DNA of 40,411 nucleotides from Paludibacteraceae bacterium. GTDB lineage: Bacteria; Bacteroidota; Bacteroidia; Bacteroidales; Paludibacteraceae. The notes beneath the pieces were generated by a model. That model did not search any database, was not told the DNA's origin, and saw only the letters and a list, made by a program, of their open reading frames with translations. Both the position numbers and the translations under genes were made by a program. Position 1 is the first letter of the stretch. Every line of letters starts with the position of its first letter. Positions 7,138 to 16,683 of this stretch are shown here, piece after piece. The DNA lies in assembly GCA_017558065.1 (NCBI GenBank), contig JAFYWK010000026.1:1-40411 (forward strand), read 5' to 3'.

Positions 7138-9609
7138 ATGAAACAGTTTTTCTTCTCTTCCTTATTGCGCCATGTGTGCGTTGTACTTGTGCTAATGAAT
7201 ACGATATCTATGTGGGCGTCGGGTGAACCACGATGGCTAAAGAGATTACCTAATCCTGAAAATGACACCTATTTTTATCGAGTAGTTGACGCCATCAACG
7301 AATCTGAAAACGTGGCTTATGAGAAAGCTCACGCTAAATTAATCAGAAGTGGTATGGAAAATTTAGGTGTAACCTTATCCATGGATGATGTCAATAAAGC
7401 AATAAGCACTGGTCATTTTACCAATTTACAAGGAGAAGTTAGCAAGTTGCCCATTCGTGTTGTATGTTCGTACACTCACCGTTTGAAAGCAGGAGGGGTA
7501 AAAGTGTATCTTCTAGGGCAAGTTGCAGAGTACAGTATTTCGTTCGATTCTGTTAAATTCACACCATTTCGAAATTGTGATTACACGCTATCAGAAAGTG
7601 GTGAACTCGTGGATCAAATGCCGACTAATTGGATGGAGTATCAAACTCCTGATTACGAGTTCAAAACAGCAGAAATGGAAGTGAAACAAGACCGTCTAAG
7701 TTGTCAACATACTATTGAAACAGAAGTTCGTCAATCACTGATTGAGCATGCAGCTCTCAAAGATACCACATTGCACCAATTTATTCATGTTAATACACAT
7801 ATCGGGAAAAGTGTGGCTTATGCCATAGCATATATTAAGAAAGGTGATATATTGCGCACTTATATAAAGTCTGCTAAAGTAGAATTAGATCTTTGCGGTA
7901 ATTGGTTAAATAATGCAAGTAATTATCTCAACGAAGAAAAAATAGGAGAGACGAGGGCATTAGCACAAAATGTGCAAAAGAATTTGAAAGAGATAGATCT
8001 CAAATTGGCGTACATAGAAGCTAACGTGAAAGATGATTTCCATTATAGCGATTTTAGAGAAACTTACGAAGAATTGTACTTGAAGCAAGGTGAACTCTTG
8101 GTGAAGACGAAAGAAGATGACATAGAACAACGCGAGAATAAGATTAAGGAATATGTACATTGGGCAGAAAATTTGCTTTCGCGTAATGCTGTAGGGGATG
8201 CATTGCGGTATTTGTATGCAGCTCAATTGTTGTTAGTGGAATTGCCTTCTAGTCAAGAAATCAAATTGACGGATCCATCTTTGGGAGAAGTACAAGCTAA
8301 TGTGGCTATTACAGAGAAAATCAAGCATATATTGACAGGTGTCAGAGTAGTATGTGATGGTACGTTGCCTGGCAATCAACGCGAAGTGAAACTGAGTTTT
8401 ATCTATAATGACGCTCCTATCATGGGAATTAATTTCATGTATAATTCCAATGAAGGATGGAGCGACTATATTGCCACTACTAATGGTTGGGCAACCGCAT
8501 ATTTGCCAGAAAGCAATACATCGAACAATATACATGTGATGTTGGATTATCGTTGTGTAAAGGAAGCGAATTTTGATGTAGAATTGCCTGCATTGTATCA
8601 GAAGTATCAATCACGCTTTGATTATGATGAAGCGGCCAAAAAGATAGTGGCTGTGCAATTATCTAAGGTGCCAACGACTGAAGCTGCATTGGGTAGTGCG
8701 ATGACCAATCTGCATGAGAATGTGGTAGTAAAATCTGTGCAAAAACCAATCCACAAGGTAAATGCGAATGACTCGATACGATACGCTCAAACTGTATTGA
8801 AGGTTTGTGAACTTATCAAAGCAAATAAGACGGATTGGAAGAGTTTGTCTCCTTATTTTACAGCACGTGGACATGAGCAGTATATGAAACTTTTAAAATA
8901 TGGTAAAATTCGCATCATCAGTACTGACGGTTGTCGTTATCTACGTATAGGTCAAGAGGTTCAGTGTCGTAGTATACCCGTGAGTTTCTCTTTCTCAAAA
9001 GGTAAGCTTCAATATGAGAATATTGTCTTTACTCTTCTTGATTCTAAAGGGGGCAAAATTGATGGTGTGCAATTTGCTTTGGAAGAACGTTCTTTAACCA
9101 ATATTATGGGTGAGACTGATATTGATGAAGTTGCGCGTTTAGCATTGATTAACTTTATGGAGAACTACAAAACTGCTTTTGCCTTTCAGAATTGGGATTA
9201 CGTAGAAAGTATATTTTCGGACGATGCAATTATCATCACAGGGCGTGTGATTAGGCGTCTAGAAACGATGGCAGATGGTCGCCAGCAGATTATTAACGAA
9301 TATAAATTAACGCAACAATCAAAAAAATCGTATATTAATCGTTTGCGTTCCACACAAAAGGAATGGATTAACATCAAGTTTGGTAGTACATTGGTAGAAC
9401 GTAGTAATCAGAATGATTTGTATGGATTAAGTATGTGTCAAGATTATTATTCCAACAACTATGGTGACCACGGCTATTTGTTTTTGATGATTGACAACAC
9501 GAATCCTGAGCAACCACTGATTCGTATCCGTGCATGGCAACCCAATGAGCATTTTAAGATGGGTAAGTATCAAGAAGTTGTGGATGCGTATAAAAGTGGA
9601 ACACTATAA
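7138..9609 (+). CDS. Large secreted protein, LPP20-like start and NTF2-like end, function unknown
   Basis: Protein of 823 residues with a signal peptide (about 1-27). The first 130 mature residues (YEKAHAKLIRSGMENLGV, then the strand-rich GGVKVYLLGQVAEYSI) resemble periplasmic LPP20-like domains. A charged helical or coiled-coil part follows at about 270-350, then a beta-sandwich-like part near 400-520. The last 160 residues (FMENYKTAFAFQNWDYVESI, FSDDAIIITG) look like an NTF2-type domain. I do not recognise the whole protein; the domain matches are by eye. It is first in a same-strand cluster with two PEGA/LRR proteins, 43 bases before the next gene, so a shared envelope role is likely. Confidence 0.7.
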   Translation: MKQFFFSSLLRHVCVVLVLMNTISMWASGEPRWLKRLPNPENDTYFYRVVDAINESENVAYEKAHAKLIRSGMENLGVTLSMDDVNKAISTGHFTNLQGEVSKLPIRVVCSYTHRLKAGGVKVYLLGQVAEYSISFDSVKFTPFRNCDYTLSESGELVDQMPTNWMEYQTPDYEFKTAEMEVKQDRLSCQHTIETEVRQSLIEHAALKDTTLHQFIHVNTHIGKSVAYAIAYIKKGDILRTYIKSAKVELDLCGNWLNNASNYLNEEKIGETRALAQNVQKNLKEIDLKLAYIEANVKDDFHYSDFRETYEELYLKQGELLVKTKEDDIEQRENKIKEYVHWAENLLSRNAVGDALRYLYAAQLLLVELPSSQEIKLTDPSLGEVQANVAITEKIKHILTGVRVVCDGTLPGNQREVKLSFIYNDAPIMGINFMYNSNEGWSDYIATTNGWATAYLPESNTSNNIHVMLDYRCVKEANFDVELPALYQKYQSRFDYDEAAKKIVAVQLSKVPTTEAALGSAMTNLHENVVVKSVQKPIHKVNANDSIRYAQTVLKVCELIKANKTDWKSLSPYFTARGHEQYMKLLKYGKIRIISTDGCRYLRIGQEVQCRSIPVSFSFSKGKLQYENIVFTLLDSKGGKIDGVQFALEERSLTNIMGETDIDEVARLALINFMENYKTAFAFQNWDYVESIFSDDAIIITGRVIRRLETMADGRQQIINEYKLTQQSKKSYINRLRSTQKEWINIKFGSTLVERSNQNDLYGLSMCQDYYSNNYGDHGYLFLMIDNTNPEQPLIRIRAWQPNEHFKMGKYQEVVDAYKSGTL

Positions 9610-9652
9610 ATGATTTTCTACAAATGCTCACGATGAAATTAACTATTCGCTT

Positions 9653-12600
9653 ATGATGAAATATACACATACGATCGTACTATTACTAATAATGCTGCTT
9701 CCTTTAGGCAGTATGGCGCAGAGTTTGGAGATAGTAGAAGAGTTTAAGGAGAACAAGATGTCCACGGTATTGACCACATACAAGAATGAGTTTGGGCATC
9801 GTGAGAAACAGCATGTGATGGATAACAAGTTTCCATATGCTGTGTTGGAGGTATATTTGGAAGGTGATGAGCAAGCCGTAAAAGCTGCTAAATCAAAACT
9901 CAGTTTGGATTTGGGTTCACATTTTACGGTAGAGGGTGTATGTAAGACATATAATAATCGGATAGTATTTTTGATTTCCTCCAGTGTGCGCAATGTGTAT
10001 ATGACCTGTGGCGATGGCTGTAAAGAGCAGGTGATCTTCAGCGGTCAAACGCTCGAACAGAATAAAATCTATTATGGTAGGGTGAAATATACGCCTGCGA
10101 AGATGGCTACTATTTCAGGAAGTCCAGAATCCACAAAGCGTCAGTACTTTAGTTTTCAGGTAACTCCTGCCAATGCTACGGTGCAAGTATTGGAGGATGG
10201 ACAATGGAAATTATGGGAGAAAGAAGATGGAGTATTTAGCAAATCTCTGTATTATGGTACATATTCGTACAAGGTTTATGCAGATCGATTCCAGACGGAA
10301 GAAGGAACGATAGAACTAAATGACACATGCAAGGAAAAAGTCGTTAAATTGCTGCCTGATTATGGTTGGCTGACCATCGAATCATCTTCTGTCAGTAAGG
10401 GAGCCTCGGTATTTATCACTAGTAAGCAGATTTCGGAGCCTAAGTTTATCGGCACAATACCATTAAAAGACAAAGAGTTAGACAAGGGAGAGTATGTGCT
10501 TCAGGTACAACAAAGCAAATATAAAAATTATGTACAAAACATCATTATTCAGCCGAATAAAACAACCACATTAACCCCTGAATTATCGCCCAATTTTGTA
10601 TCAATTACCCTATCCACAGACTCTGAATCGGAAATTTATGTTGATGGCAAACAATATGCGAAAGGGAGTTGGATAGGTACATTGGAGTTGGGCGAGTATA
10701 GCATCGAAGCACGCAAACAATACCATCGTTCGGTGGTTAAGATTGTACATATCACAGATAATCATGCCAACCAAACGATAGAGATAGACTCACCTCAACC
10801 AATTTACGGTTCGCTGCATGTCAAGGGAACTCCCTCTAAAGCATCTGTGTATGTGGATGGTAAGTTGGTAGGAAACAGTCCGCTGATCGTGAACGACCTA
10901 CTGATAGGCGAGCATGAGGTAAGGGTGGAGAAAGACGGTTGTACCGTATGGAAGAAAACGGTGAAAATCGCTGAAAACGAAGAGTGTATTGCTACATACG
11001 AATTAGAGAAAGGCGTATCACTAGAGCGCATCATATTGAAAGGTATGAATGCCACTAATCTGTCGGTAAAGCGCGATGGAGATGAGACACTCCTACTTAC
11101 CTATGATTTGCCAAAGAAAGGTCCTGTACGCCTCAGAATGTCCACCGATGGATACACATATACCACTCAAAAGAATGTACAAGGAGATGTAGGTAAAGAG
11201 ATGGATAAGGGTAAACAATATCAAATTGCTTGGACGATTCCGAAAGATTTAGGACGAGCCATGCAAGACTCGCTATACTTCCAAATCGTAGCATTGCCAG
11301 AATTCCCAAAGGGAGAAATTAAGATTGGTTCGCTATATTATGAGGCAATAGATGGAGGCACTTCTGTGGCAGTAGTTAGGCCACCATATAAAAAAGAAAA
11401 AGGGACTTATAAGCGCATAGAATATAAATTCAAAAAAATAGCAATCCCCGCTGAGATTAGTTACAAGGGGTATAAGTATAGTGTGACGAGTATAGAATAT
11501 AATGCGTTTTATGATTGTCGCAATCTTACTTCCATCACCATTCCTAATAGTGTGACGAGTATAGGGAGTAGGGCATTTGACGATTGTCGCAATCTTACCT
11601 CCATCACCATTCCTAATTGTGTAACGAGTATTGGGAGTTGGGCTTTTTCTGCTACACCTTGGTATGAAAATTATGCCAAGGGCAAAGATGTAGTTTATAT
11701 AGGGAAAGTATTATATGATTGTAATAATGCCAATCTTTCTACAGTTGTAGTTAGAGAAGGTACAACGAGTATTACAAGTTATGCTTTTAGCGGCTGTAAA
11801 TCCCTCCAGAGCATTTCGATTCCTAATAGCGTGAGGTATATTGATTACACGGCATTAAAAGAATGTTCATCACTTGCTAAAATAACCATAGATGATGGCA
11901 ATCCATGGTTGGATAGTCGTGATAATTGCAATGCTATTATCGAAACCAAGACAAACAAAATAATTGTAGGCTGTAAAAACACAACCATTCCTAATAGTGT
12001 AAAGAGCATAGGGCAATATGCCTTTAAAGGTTGCGACAAACTCACTTCTATCACTATTCCAAATAGCGTAACAAGTATAGGAGATGATGCATTTTATGGT
12101 TGCGACAATTTAGCAGAGATTCATCTTCCTGCAGGGATGGAAGATAAGTTCAACAAAATGGAAGGTATAAAGGATTTCTATGAGGAACGTGATAAAAAAT
12201 ATAGCGACGGTTGGAATTATTATTTTGGGATAAATGGTGTTAAGCAAGATAATACCAAGGCCATATCCTATTTTCGTATAGCAGCTACTCAGGGACATGC
12301 AGACGCCCAAAACTTTCTCGGTGTTTGTTATTACTACGGTGATGGTGTTGACAAAAACTATGTAGAGGCCATCAAATGGTATCGCAAAGCCACTGAACAA
12401 GGGCATAGCAGTGCCCAAAATAATTTAGGAAACTGCTACTACAATGGTGAAGGAGTTGAGCAAAACTATGCAGAAGCAGTCAAATGGTTCCGCAAAGCCG
12501 CTGAACAAGGAGAGAAATATGCCCAATATAATTTAGGTGTGTGTTATCAATATGGTAATGGAGTGACAAAAAATTTGACAGAAGCGAAGAAATGGTATCA

Positions 12601-12658
12601 AAAAGCCGCTGACCAAGGACATGAAAATGCTAAAAAGAAATTGAAGGAATTGCAATAA
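9653..12658 (+). CDS. Secreted PEGA / BspA-type LRR / Sel1-repeat protein
   Basis: Protein of 1001 residues with a signal peptide ending at about residue 23 (MAQ|S). Order of parts: a conserved unnamed domain (24-150) shared with the next gene; four tandem PEGA-like beta modules (about 165-235, 238-312, 315-378, 385-452, including ASVYVDGKLVGNSPL); a linking domain; BspA-type 23-residue LRRs (about 607-826, consensus LTSITIPNSVTSIGxxAFxxC); and four Sel1-type helical repeats (about 859-1000, AIKWYRKATEQGHSSAQ). PEGA domains are common in surface proteins, and LRR_5 and Sel1 repeats bind proteins. A surface adhesion or scaffold role is inferred. The start could also be the second Met at 9656. 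Confidence 0.85.
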   Translation: MMKYTHTIVLLLIMLLPLGSMAQSLEIVEEFKENKMSTVLTTYKNEFGHREKQHVMDNKFPYAVLEVYLEGDEQAVKAAKSKLSLDLGSHFTVEGVCKTYNNRIVFLISSSVRNVYMTCGDGCKEQVIFSGQTLEQNKIYYGRVKYTPAKMATISGSPESTKRQYFSFQVTPANATVQVLEDGQWKLWEKEDGVFSKSLYYGTYSYKVYADRFQTEEGTIELNDTCKEKVVKLLPDYGWLTIESSSVSKGASVFITSKQISEPKFIGTIPLKDKELDKGEYVLQVQQSKYKNYVQNIIIQPNKTTTLTPELSPNFVSITLSTDSESEIYVDGKQYAKGSWIGTLELGEYSIEARKQYHRSVVKIVHITDNHANQTIEIDSPQPIYGSLHVKGTPSKASVYVDGKLVGNSPLIVNDLLIGEHEVRVEKDGCTVWKKTVKIAENEECIATYELEKGVSLERIILKGMNATNLSVKRDGDETLLLTYDLPKKGPVRLRMSTDGYTYTTQKNVQGDVGKEMDKGKQYQIAWTIPKDLGRAMQDSLYFQIVALPEFPKGEIKIGSLYYEAIDGGTSVAVVRPPYKKEKGTYKRIEYKFKKIAIPAEISYKGYKYSVTSIEYNAFYDCRNLTSITIPNSVTSIGSRAFDDCRNLTSITIPNCVTSIGSWAFSATPWYENYAKGKDVVYIGKVLYDCNNANLSTVVVREGTTSITSYAFSGCKSLQSISIPNSVRYIDYTALKECSSLAKITIDDGNPWLDSRDNCNAIIETKTNKIIVGCKNTTIPNSVKSIGQYAFKGCDKLTSITIPNSVTSIGDDAFYGCDNLAEIHLPAGMEDKFNKMEGIKDFYEERDKKYSDGWNYYFGINGVKQDNTKAISYFRIAATQGHADAQNFLGVCYYYGDGVDKNYVEAIKWYRKATEQGHSSAQNNLGNCYYNGEGVEQNYAEAVKWFRKAAEQGEKYAQYNLGVCYQYGNGVTKNLTEAKKWYQKAADQGHENAKKKLKELQ
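9703..10112 (+). repeat. Long direct repeat, copy 1 (N-terminal module)
   Basis: This block is about 95% identical to 12795-13204: about 20 differences over about 390 aligned bases by eye, most of them synonymous. Downstream parts of the two genes diverge far more. This suggests recent duplication or gene conversion of this module. Confidence 0.85.
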
Positions 12659-12750
12659 CAACAGAGAATAACACACCTCTGATGATACTAAATTTGAAAC
12701 AGGAATTATTTGGAAACAAACATTGAAACGACATTATAGAACATTATTCT

Positions 12751-15174
12751 ATGCGTAAAAAATCACTATTTATATTATTGTTTGTGTGCTGCGCTTTAGG
12801 CAGTATGGCTCAGAGTTTGGAGATAGTAGAAGAGTTTAAGGAGAACAAGATGTCCACGGTGCTGACTACATACAAGAATGAGTTTGGGCATCGTGAGAAA
12901 CAGCATGTGATGGACAACAAGTTTCCATTTGCTGTGCTGGAGGTATATCTGGAAGGTGATGAGCAAGCAGTAAAAGCTGCGAAATCAAAAATCAGTTTGG
13001 ATTTGGGTTCGCATTTTACGGTAGAGGGTGTATGTAAGACATATACTAATCGGATAGTATTTTTGATTTCCTCCAGTGTGCGCAATGTGTATATGACCTG
13101 TGGCGATGGCTGCAAGGAGCAGATCATCTTTAGCGGTCAAACGCTTGAACAGAATAGGATCTATTATGGTAGGGTGAAATATACGCCTGCGAAGGTGACT
13201 ACTATTTCAGAAAATCAAGAACCATTAAAGAAACAATACTTTAAGTTTCGCATTCATCCAGCTGATGTAGCAGGTATAACGGTACTTGTAACTGAGAATG
13301 GTCAACAGGAACCATGGAATGTAGCAGACGGTATCGCCAGCAAAAAAATGGATTATGGCGTGTATCACTATGTGATTTCTGCTGATCGTTATCATAAAAC
13401 GGAGGGCAGTTTTACTGTGTCAGACACCAACAATGAGTTGGATATTCAGTTGCGTCCACAGTTTGGTTGGCTGAATGTATCAGGCGACAACTCTGCTCAG
13501 GGCGCCTATGTGTTTGCCACCAATCATAGCACAGGTGATGTCAAGCAGATTGGTACTATACCTTTGCAGAACACGGAATTGAATGCAGGTGCGTATAATT
13601 TGCGTATTCAGAAAACAAAATACAAGGATTATCTAACGACTATTCAGATAGAAGAGGGAGATACCACGATTATTCGTCCTGTATTAGAGGCAAATTTTGC
13701 TCAATTGACATTAGCAGTACAGAATGGTGCTGAAATATGGTTGGATGACAATCGATTGGGTACCACATCTTGGACTGGAACATTAGAATTAGGAGAATAT
13801 ACCCTTGAAGCCCGCCAAGCCAATCACCGTAGCAGTTATACGCAAGTGGTGGTTTCGGAGCAAAGTGTAGGCAAGACTATTCAGCTGAACAATCCCAAAC
13901 CAATTTATGGCACATTTGAAGTGAGTGGTAGTCCTGCGGATGCAGTGGTGTATGTTGATGGCCAAAAAATGGGTACTACACCATTGTTTATCAACAAAAT
14001 ATTAATCGGATCGCACAAGATTCGTATAGAGAAAGAAGGGTATGATAAGCAAGAGAAGATGCTGACAATTTCAGAAGGACAAGAGGCTGTGATGGACTAT
14101 ACGTTGATGAAAGAGGTTAAGCCAGTTCTTAGCAATACACCAACAACCACTAATGATTTGAAAAACGGACAAGAGAAAGGCGTAGCTGTGCCAAAGTTTC
14201 CAAATGAGAGAATTAAAATAGGTTCGTTATATTATAAAAAAGTAATGGATATGAGATCAAAAGTAATGGATATAAGATCAAACTCAGTGGGGGTGGCAGC
14301 AGTTCCATATGGTGAAATGGAGTATAAATTCGAAAAAATAATAATCCCTGCTGAAATTAGTTACGAGGGGTATATATATACTGTAACGAGTATAGGAAAT
14401 GACGCATTTAGAAATTGTAAAAAACTTACTTCCATCACCATTCCTAATAGTGTAACAAGTATAGAGAGTGGTGCATTTTATGGATGCGAAAACCTCACTT
14501 CTATTACCATTCCTAACAGTGTAACGAGTATAGGACATTATGCATTTAGTGCATGTAAAAAACTTACTTCCATCATTATTCCTAATACTGTAACGAGTAT
14601 AGGAAGTAATACCTTCGACTCTAATTTCACTTCCATAATCGTGGATAAAGATAATCGAATATATGATAGCCGTGATAATTGTAATGCCATTATCGAAACA
14701 AAAACTAATAAATTAATAGCAGGTTGTGCCAATACAATTATTCCTAATAGTGTAACAAGCATAGGGGATAATGCATTTTCTGGTTGTAGCAAACTCACAT
14801 CCATCACTATTCCTAATAGTGTAACGAGAATAGGAGAAGGCGCATTTTTATGGTGCGATAATCTAACGTCTATTAGCATTCCTAATAGTGTAACAAGTAT
14901 AGGTAATTTTGCATTTTTATATTGCTTCAATCTCACTTCCATCACTATTCCTAATAGCATAACGAGTATAGGGGAACGTCTGTTTTTTAATTGCTCCAAT
15001 CTCACTTCCATTACCCTTCCTAATAGTGTAACGAGTATAGATAAAGAGGCTTTTTTGTATTGCGACAAACTTAAAACTATCTATATCCCTAAGGGTACAA
15101 AAGCCAAGTTTGCAGCGATGGAGGGGTTGAAAAAGCACGTGGGTAAATTGGTGGAGCGGAATGGCATATATTAA
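12751..15174 (+). CDS. Secreted PEGA / BspA-type LRR protein, paralogue of the previous gene
   Basis: Protein of 807 residues with a signal peptide (about 1-21). It has the same N-terminal domain as the upstream gene (nearly identical DNA), then PEGA-like modules (about 165-450, including AVVYVDGQKMGTTPLFINKI), a low-complexity joint with a short duplication (two copies of a KVMDMRS/KVMDIRS segment near 500), and about nine BspA-type LRRs (about 543-780). It lacks the Sel1 repeats of its neighbour and ends after a short cap (KFAAMEGLKKHVGKL). The insertion SRDNCNAIIETKTNKLIAGC between LRRs also occurs in the paralogue. Likely exported and surface-exposed; the partner is unknown. Confidence 0.85.
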   Translation: MRKKSLFILLFVCCALGSMAQSLEIVEEFKENKMSTVLTTYKNEFGHREKQHVMDNKFPFAVLEVYLEGDEQAVKAAKSKISLDLGSHFTVEGVCKTYTNRIVFLISSSVRNVYMTCGDGCKEQIIFSGQTLEQNRIYYGRVKYTPAKVTTISENQEPLKKQYFKFRIHPADVAGITVLVTENGQQEPWNVADGIASKKMDYGVYHYVISADRYHKTEGSFTVSDTNNELDIQLRPQFGWLNVSGDNSAQGAYVFATNHSTGDVKQIGTIPLQNTELNAGAYNLRIQKTKYKDYLTTIQIEEGDTTIIRPVLEANFAQLTLAVQNGAEIWLDDNRLGTTSWTGTLELGEYTLEARQANHRSSYTQVVVSEQSVGKTIQLNNPKPIYGTFEVSGSPADAVVYVDGQKMGTTPLFINKILIGSHKIRIEKEGYDKQEKMLTISEGQEAVMDYTLMKEVKPVLSNTPTTTNDLKNGQEKGVAVPKFPNERIKIGSLYYKKVMDMRSKVMDIRSNSVGVAAVPYGEMEYKFEKIIIPAEISYEGYIYTVTSIGNDAFRNCKKLTSITIPNSVTSIESGAFYGCENLTSITIPNSVTSIGHYAFSACKKLTSIIIPNTVTSIGSNTFDSNFTSIIVDKDNRIYDSRDNCNAIIETKTNKLIAGCANTIIPNSVTSIGDNAFSGCSKLTSITIPNSVTRIGEGAFLWCDNLTSISIPNSVTSIGNFAFLYCFNLTSITIPNSITSIGERLFFNCSNLTSITLPNSVTSIDKEAFLYCDKLKTIYIPKGTKAKFAAMEGLKKHVGKLVERNGIY
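12795..13204 (+). repeat. Long direct repeat, copy 2 (N-terminal module)
   Basis: Partner of 9703-10112. Only five amino-acid changes were seen over about 128 residues, while the PEGA region that follows has clearly diverged. Confidence 0.85.
14425..15065 (+). repeat. 69-bp tandem LRR-coding repeats
   Basis: The DNA repeats at about 69 bases (23 codons) around the core ATTCCTAATAGTGTAACGAG. Near-identity between units makes slippage or recombination between units, and with the array at 11515-12090, plausible. Confidence 0.75.
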
Positions 15175-15246
15175 ACATTCTTATATGATCTTGAGCGATA
15201 TTTCAAAAGAGTAATCGCGAAAAATATAATTTTCTTTCAAATAAAT

Positions 15247-15277
15247 TTTGCCATATCAAGAATTATTTGTAATTTTG
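15247..15277 (+). promoter_or_regulatory. Promoter for the AAA ATPase gene
   Basis: TTTG (15247-15250), a 19-base spacer and TAATTTTG (15270-15277) match the Bacteroidota consensus, 45 bases before the start. The ATPase gene is therefore probably transcribed separately from the LRR genes. Confidence 0.7.
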
Positions 15278-15321
15278 CAGCAAAATGTAAATGGTCATTT
15301 ATATAAATACAGATTAACATT

Positions 15322-16635
15322 ATGAAATTTTACGACCGAGAAGAAGAAATGGCTTTGCTGCAAGACATTGAAAGCCAATCGAAAAGCAGTGCTACCTTCA
15401 CCGTGCTTATGGGACGAAGACGAGTAGGAAAAACATCGTTGATTATGCGCTCGCTGCAAGGATTGGATAGCGCCTATTTGTTCGTATCGAAAGATAGCGA
15501 GGCGATGCTGTGCAGTAAGTTTCAAGAGGCGTTGGAACAGCAATTGAATTTGCGTGTATATGGTACAATTAATCGGTTTCGGGAGTTGTTTGAGCTGATT
15601 ATGCGTGAATCTGTGCAGCGCCCATTTACGATTGTGCTGGATGAGTTTCAGAATCTACAGAAGATAAATCCCGCGATCTTTAGCGAAATGCAAGATTTAT
15701 GGGACAGATACCATGCACAATCTCACCTCAATCTTATTGCGTCGGGCAGTATTACTTCGCTTATGAAGTCGATATTTGAAGATGATAATCAGCCATTGTA
15801 CGGTCGTCCAACGCATAGGTTCACATTACGTCCATTTACTATCTCAGTACTGAAGCAGATTCTTGCCGACCATAGTCCGAACTACTCCAGTGAGGATTTG
15901 TTGTGTCTATATATGATTACAGGTGGAGTTGCCAAATATGTGGAATTGCTGATGGATGCAGGATGTTATACCAAGGAGAAAATGCTAAACTATGTCTGCC
16001 GTCTTGACTCCTATTTTCTTACGGAAGGTCGAGATATTATCAATACTGAGTTTGGCTCGGACTACAACACCTATTATTCGATTCTCCAACTGATTGCCAA
16101 TGGTGCCAATCGCCGTGGTGACATTGATGGTGCATTGCATAAGGATACGGGAGTCTATCTATCAAATTTAGAGCGAAACTATGGTATGATTTCGCGCATC
16201 AAACCACTGCTATCTACCGCACATTCTAAAATATCATCATATGAAATAACAGATGCGTTTTTACGTTTCTGGTTCCGATTTATCTGCCCCTACCAATCGC
16301 TCATTGAGAGTGGACAGCTAAAACTATTGCGGCAGAATATCAACAGCCACTATGATCAATTCTCCGGCAAGACGCTCGAACGATATTTCCAAACACAATT
16401 GATGGAAACTGGTGATTATACCCAAGTGGGAAATTGGTGGGATAGAAAAGGAGAAAATGAGATTGATATATTGGCTATCAATGAGTTTACTCGCGAAGGT
16501 ATTGCCGTTGAGGTCAAGCGCAACGAGCACAAAATCAGTTTGCCTGTATTAGCAGAAAAAGTCAGCAAACTCCCTCAACAACAGTTTGGGAAATATCATC
16601 TCCAACTACAAGGACTATCTATGAATGACATGTAG
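15322..16635 (+). CDS. AAA ATPase with DUF234 / PD-(D/E)XK-like C-terminus
   Basis: Cytoplasmic protein of 437 residues of the archaeal-type ATPase family common in Bacteroidota. Walker A is GRRRVGKTS (31-39); Walker B is FTIVLDEFQN (102-111, Asp107-Glu108); LIASGSITSLM follows as a sensor-like segment. The middle carries a winged-helix-like part (GDIDGALHKDTGVYLSNLER). The C-terminus shows ENEIDILAIN and GIAVEVKRN (about 377-398), the acidic-strand and E-x-K pattern of DUF234 or PD-(D/E)XK folds. Its biological role is not established; such genes occur in accessory regions and are sometimes near defence genes. It has its own promoter and opens the accessory stretch here. Confidence 0.85.
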   Translation: MKFYDREEEMALLQDIESQSKSSATFTVLMGRRRVGKTSLIMRSLQGLDSAYLFVSKDSEAMLCSKFQEALEQQLNLRVYGTINRFRELFELIMRESVQRPFTIVLDEFQNLQKINPAIFSEMQDLWDRYHAQSHLNLIASGSITSLMKSIFEDDNQPLYGRPTHRFTLRPFTISVLKQILADHSPNYSSEDLLCLYMITGGVAKYVELLMDAGCYTKEKMLNYVCRLDSYFLTEGRDIINTEFGSDYNTYYSILQLIANGANRRGDIDGALHKDTGVYLSNLERNYGMISRIKPLLSTAHSKISSYEITDAFLRFWFRFICPYQSLIESGQLKLLRQNINSHYDQFSGKTLERYFQTQLMETGDYTQVGNWWDRKGENEIDILAINEFTREGIAVEVKRNEHKISLPVLAEKVSKLPQQQFGKYHLQLQGLSMNDM

Positions 16636-16683
16636 ATTGAGTAATTTATAATAACCATAGCATATTTGTAAAAATCATAACAT

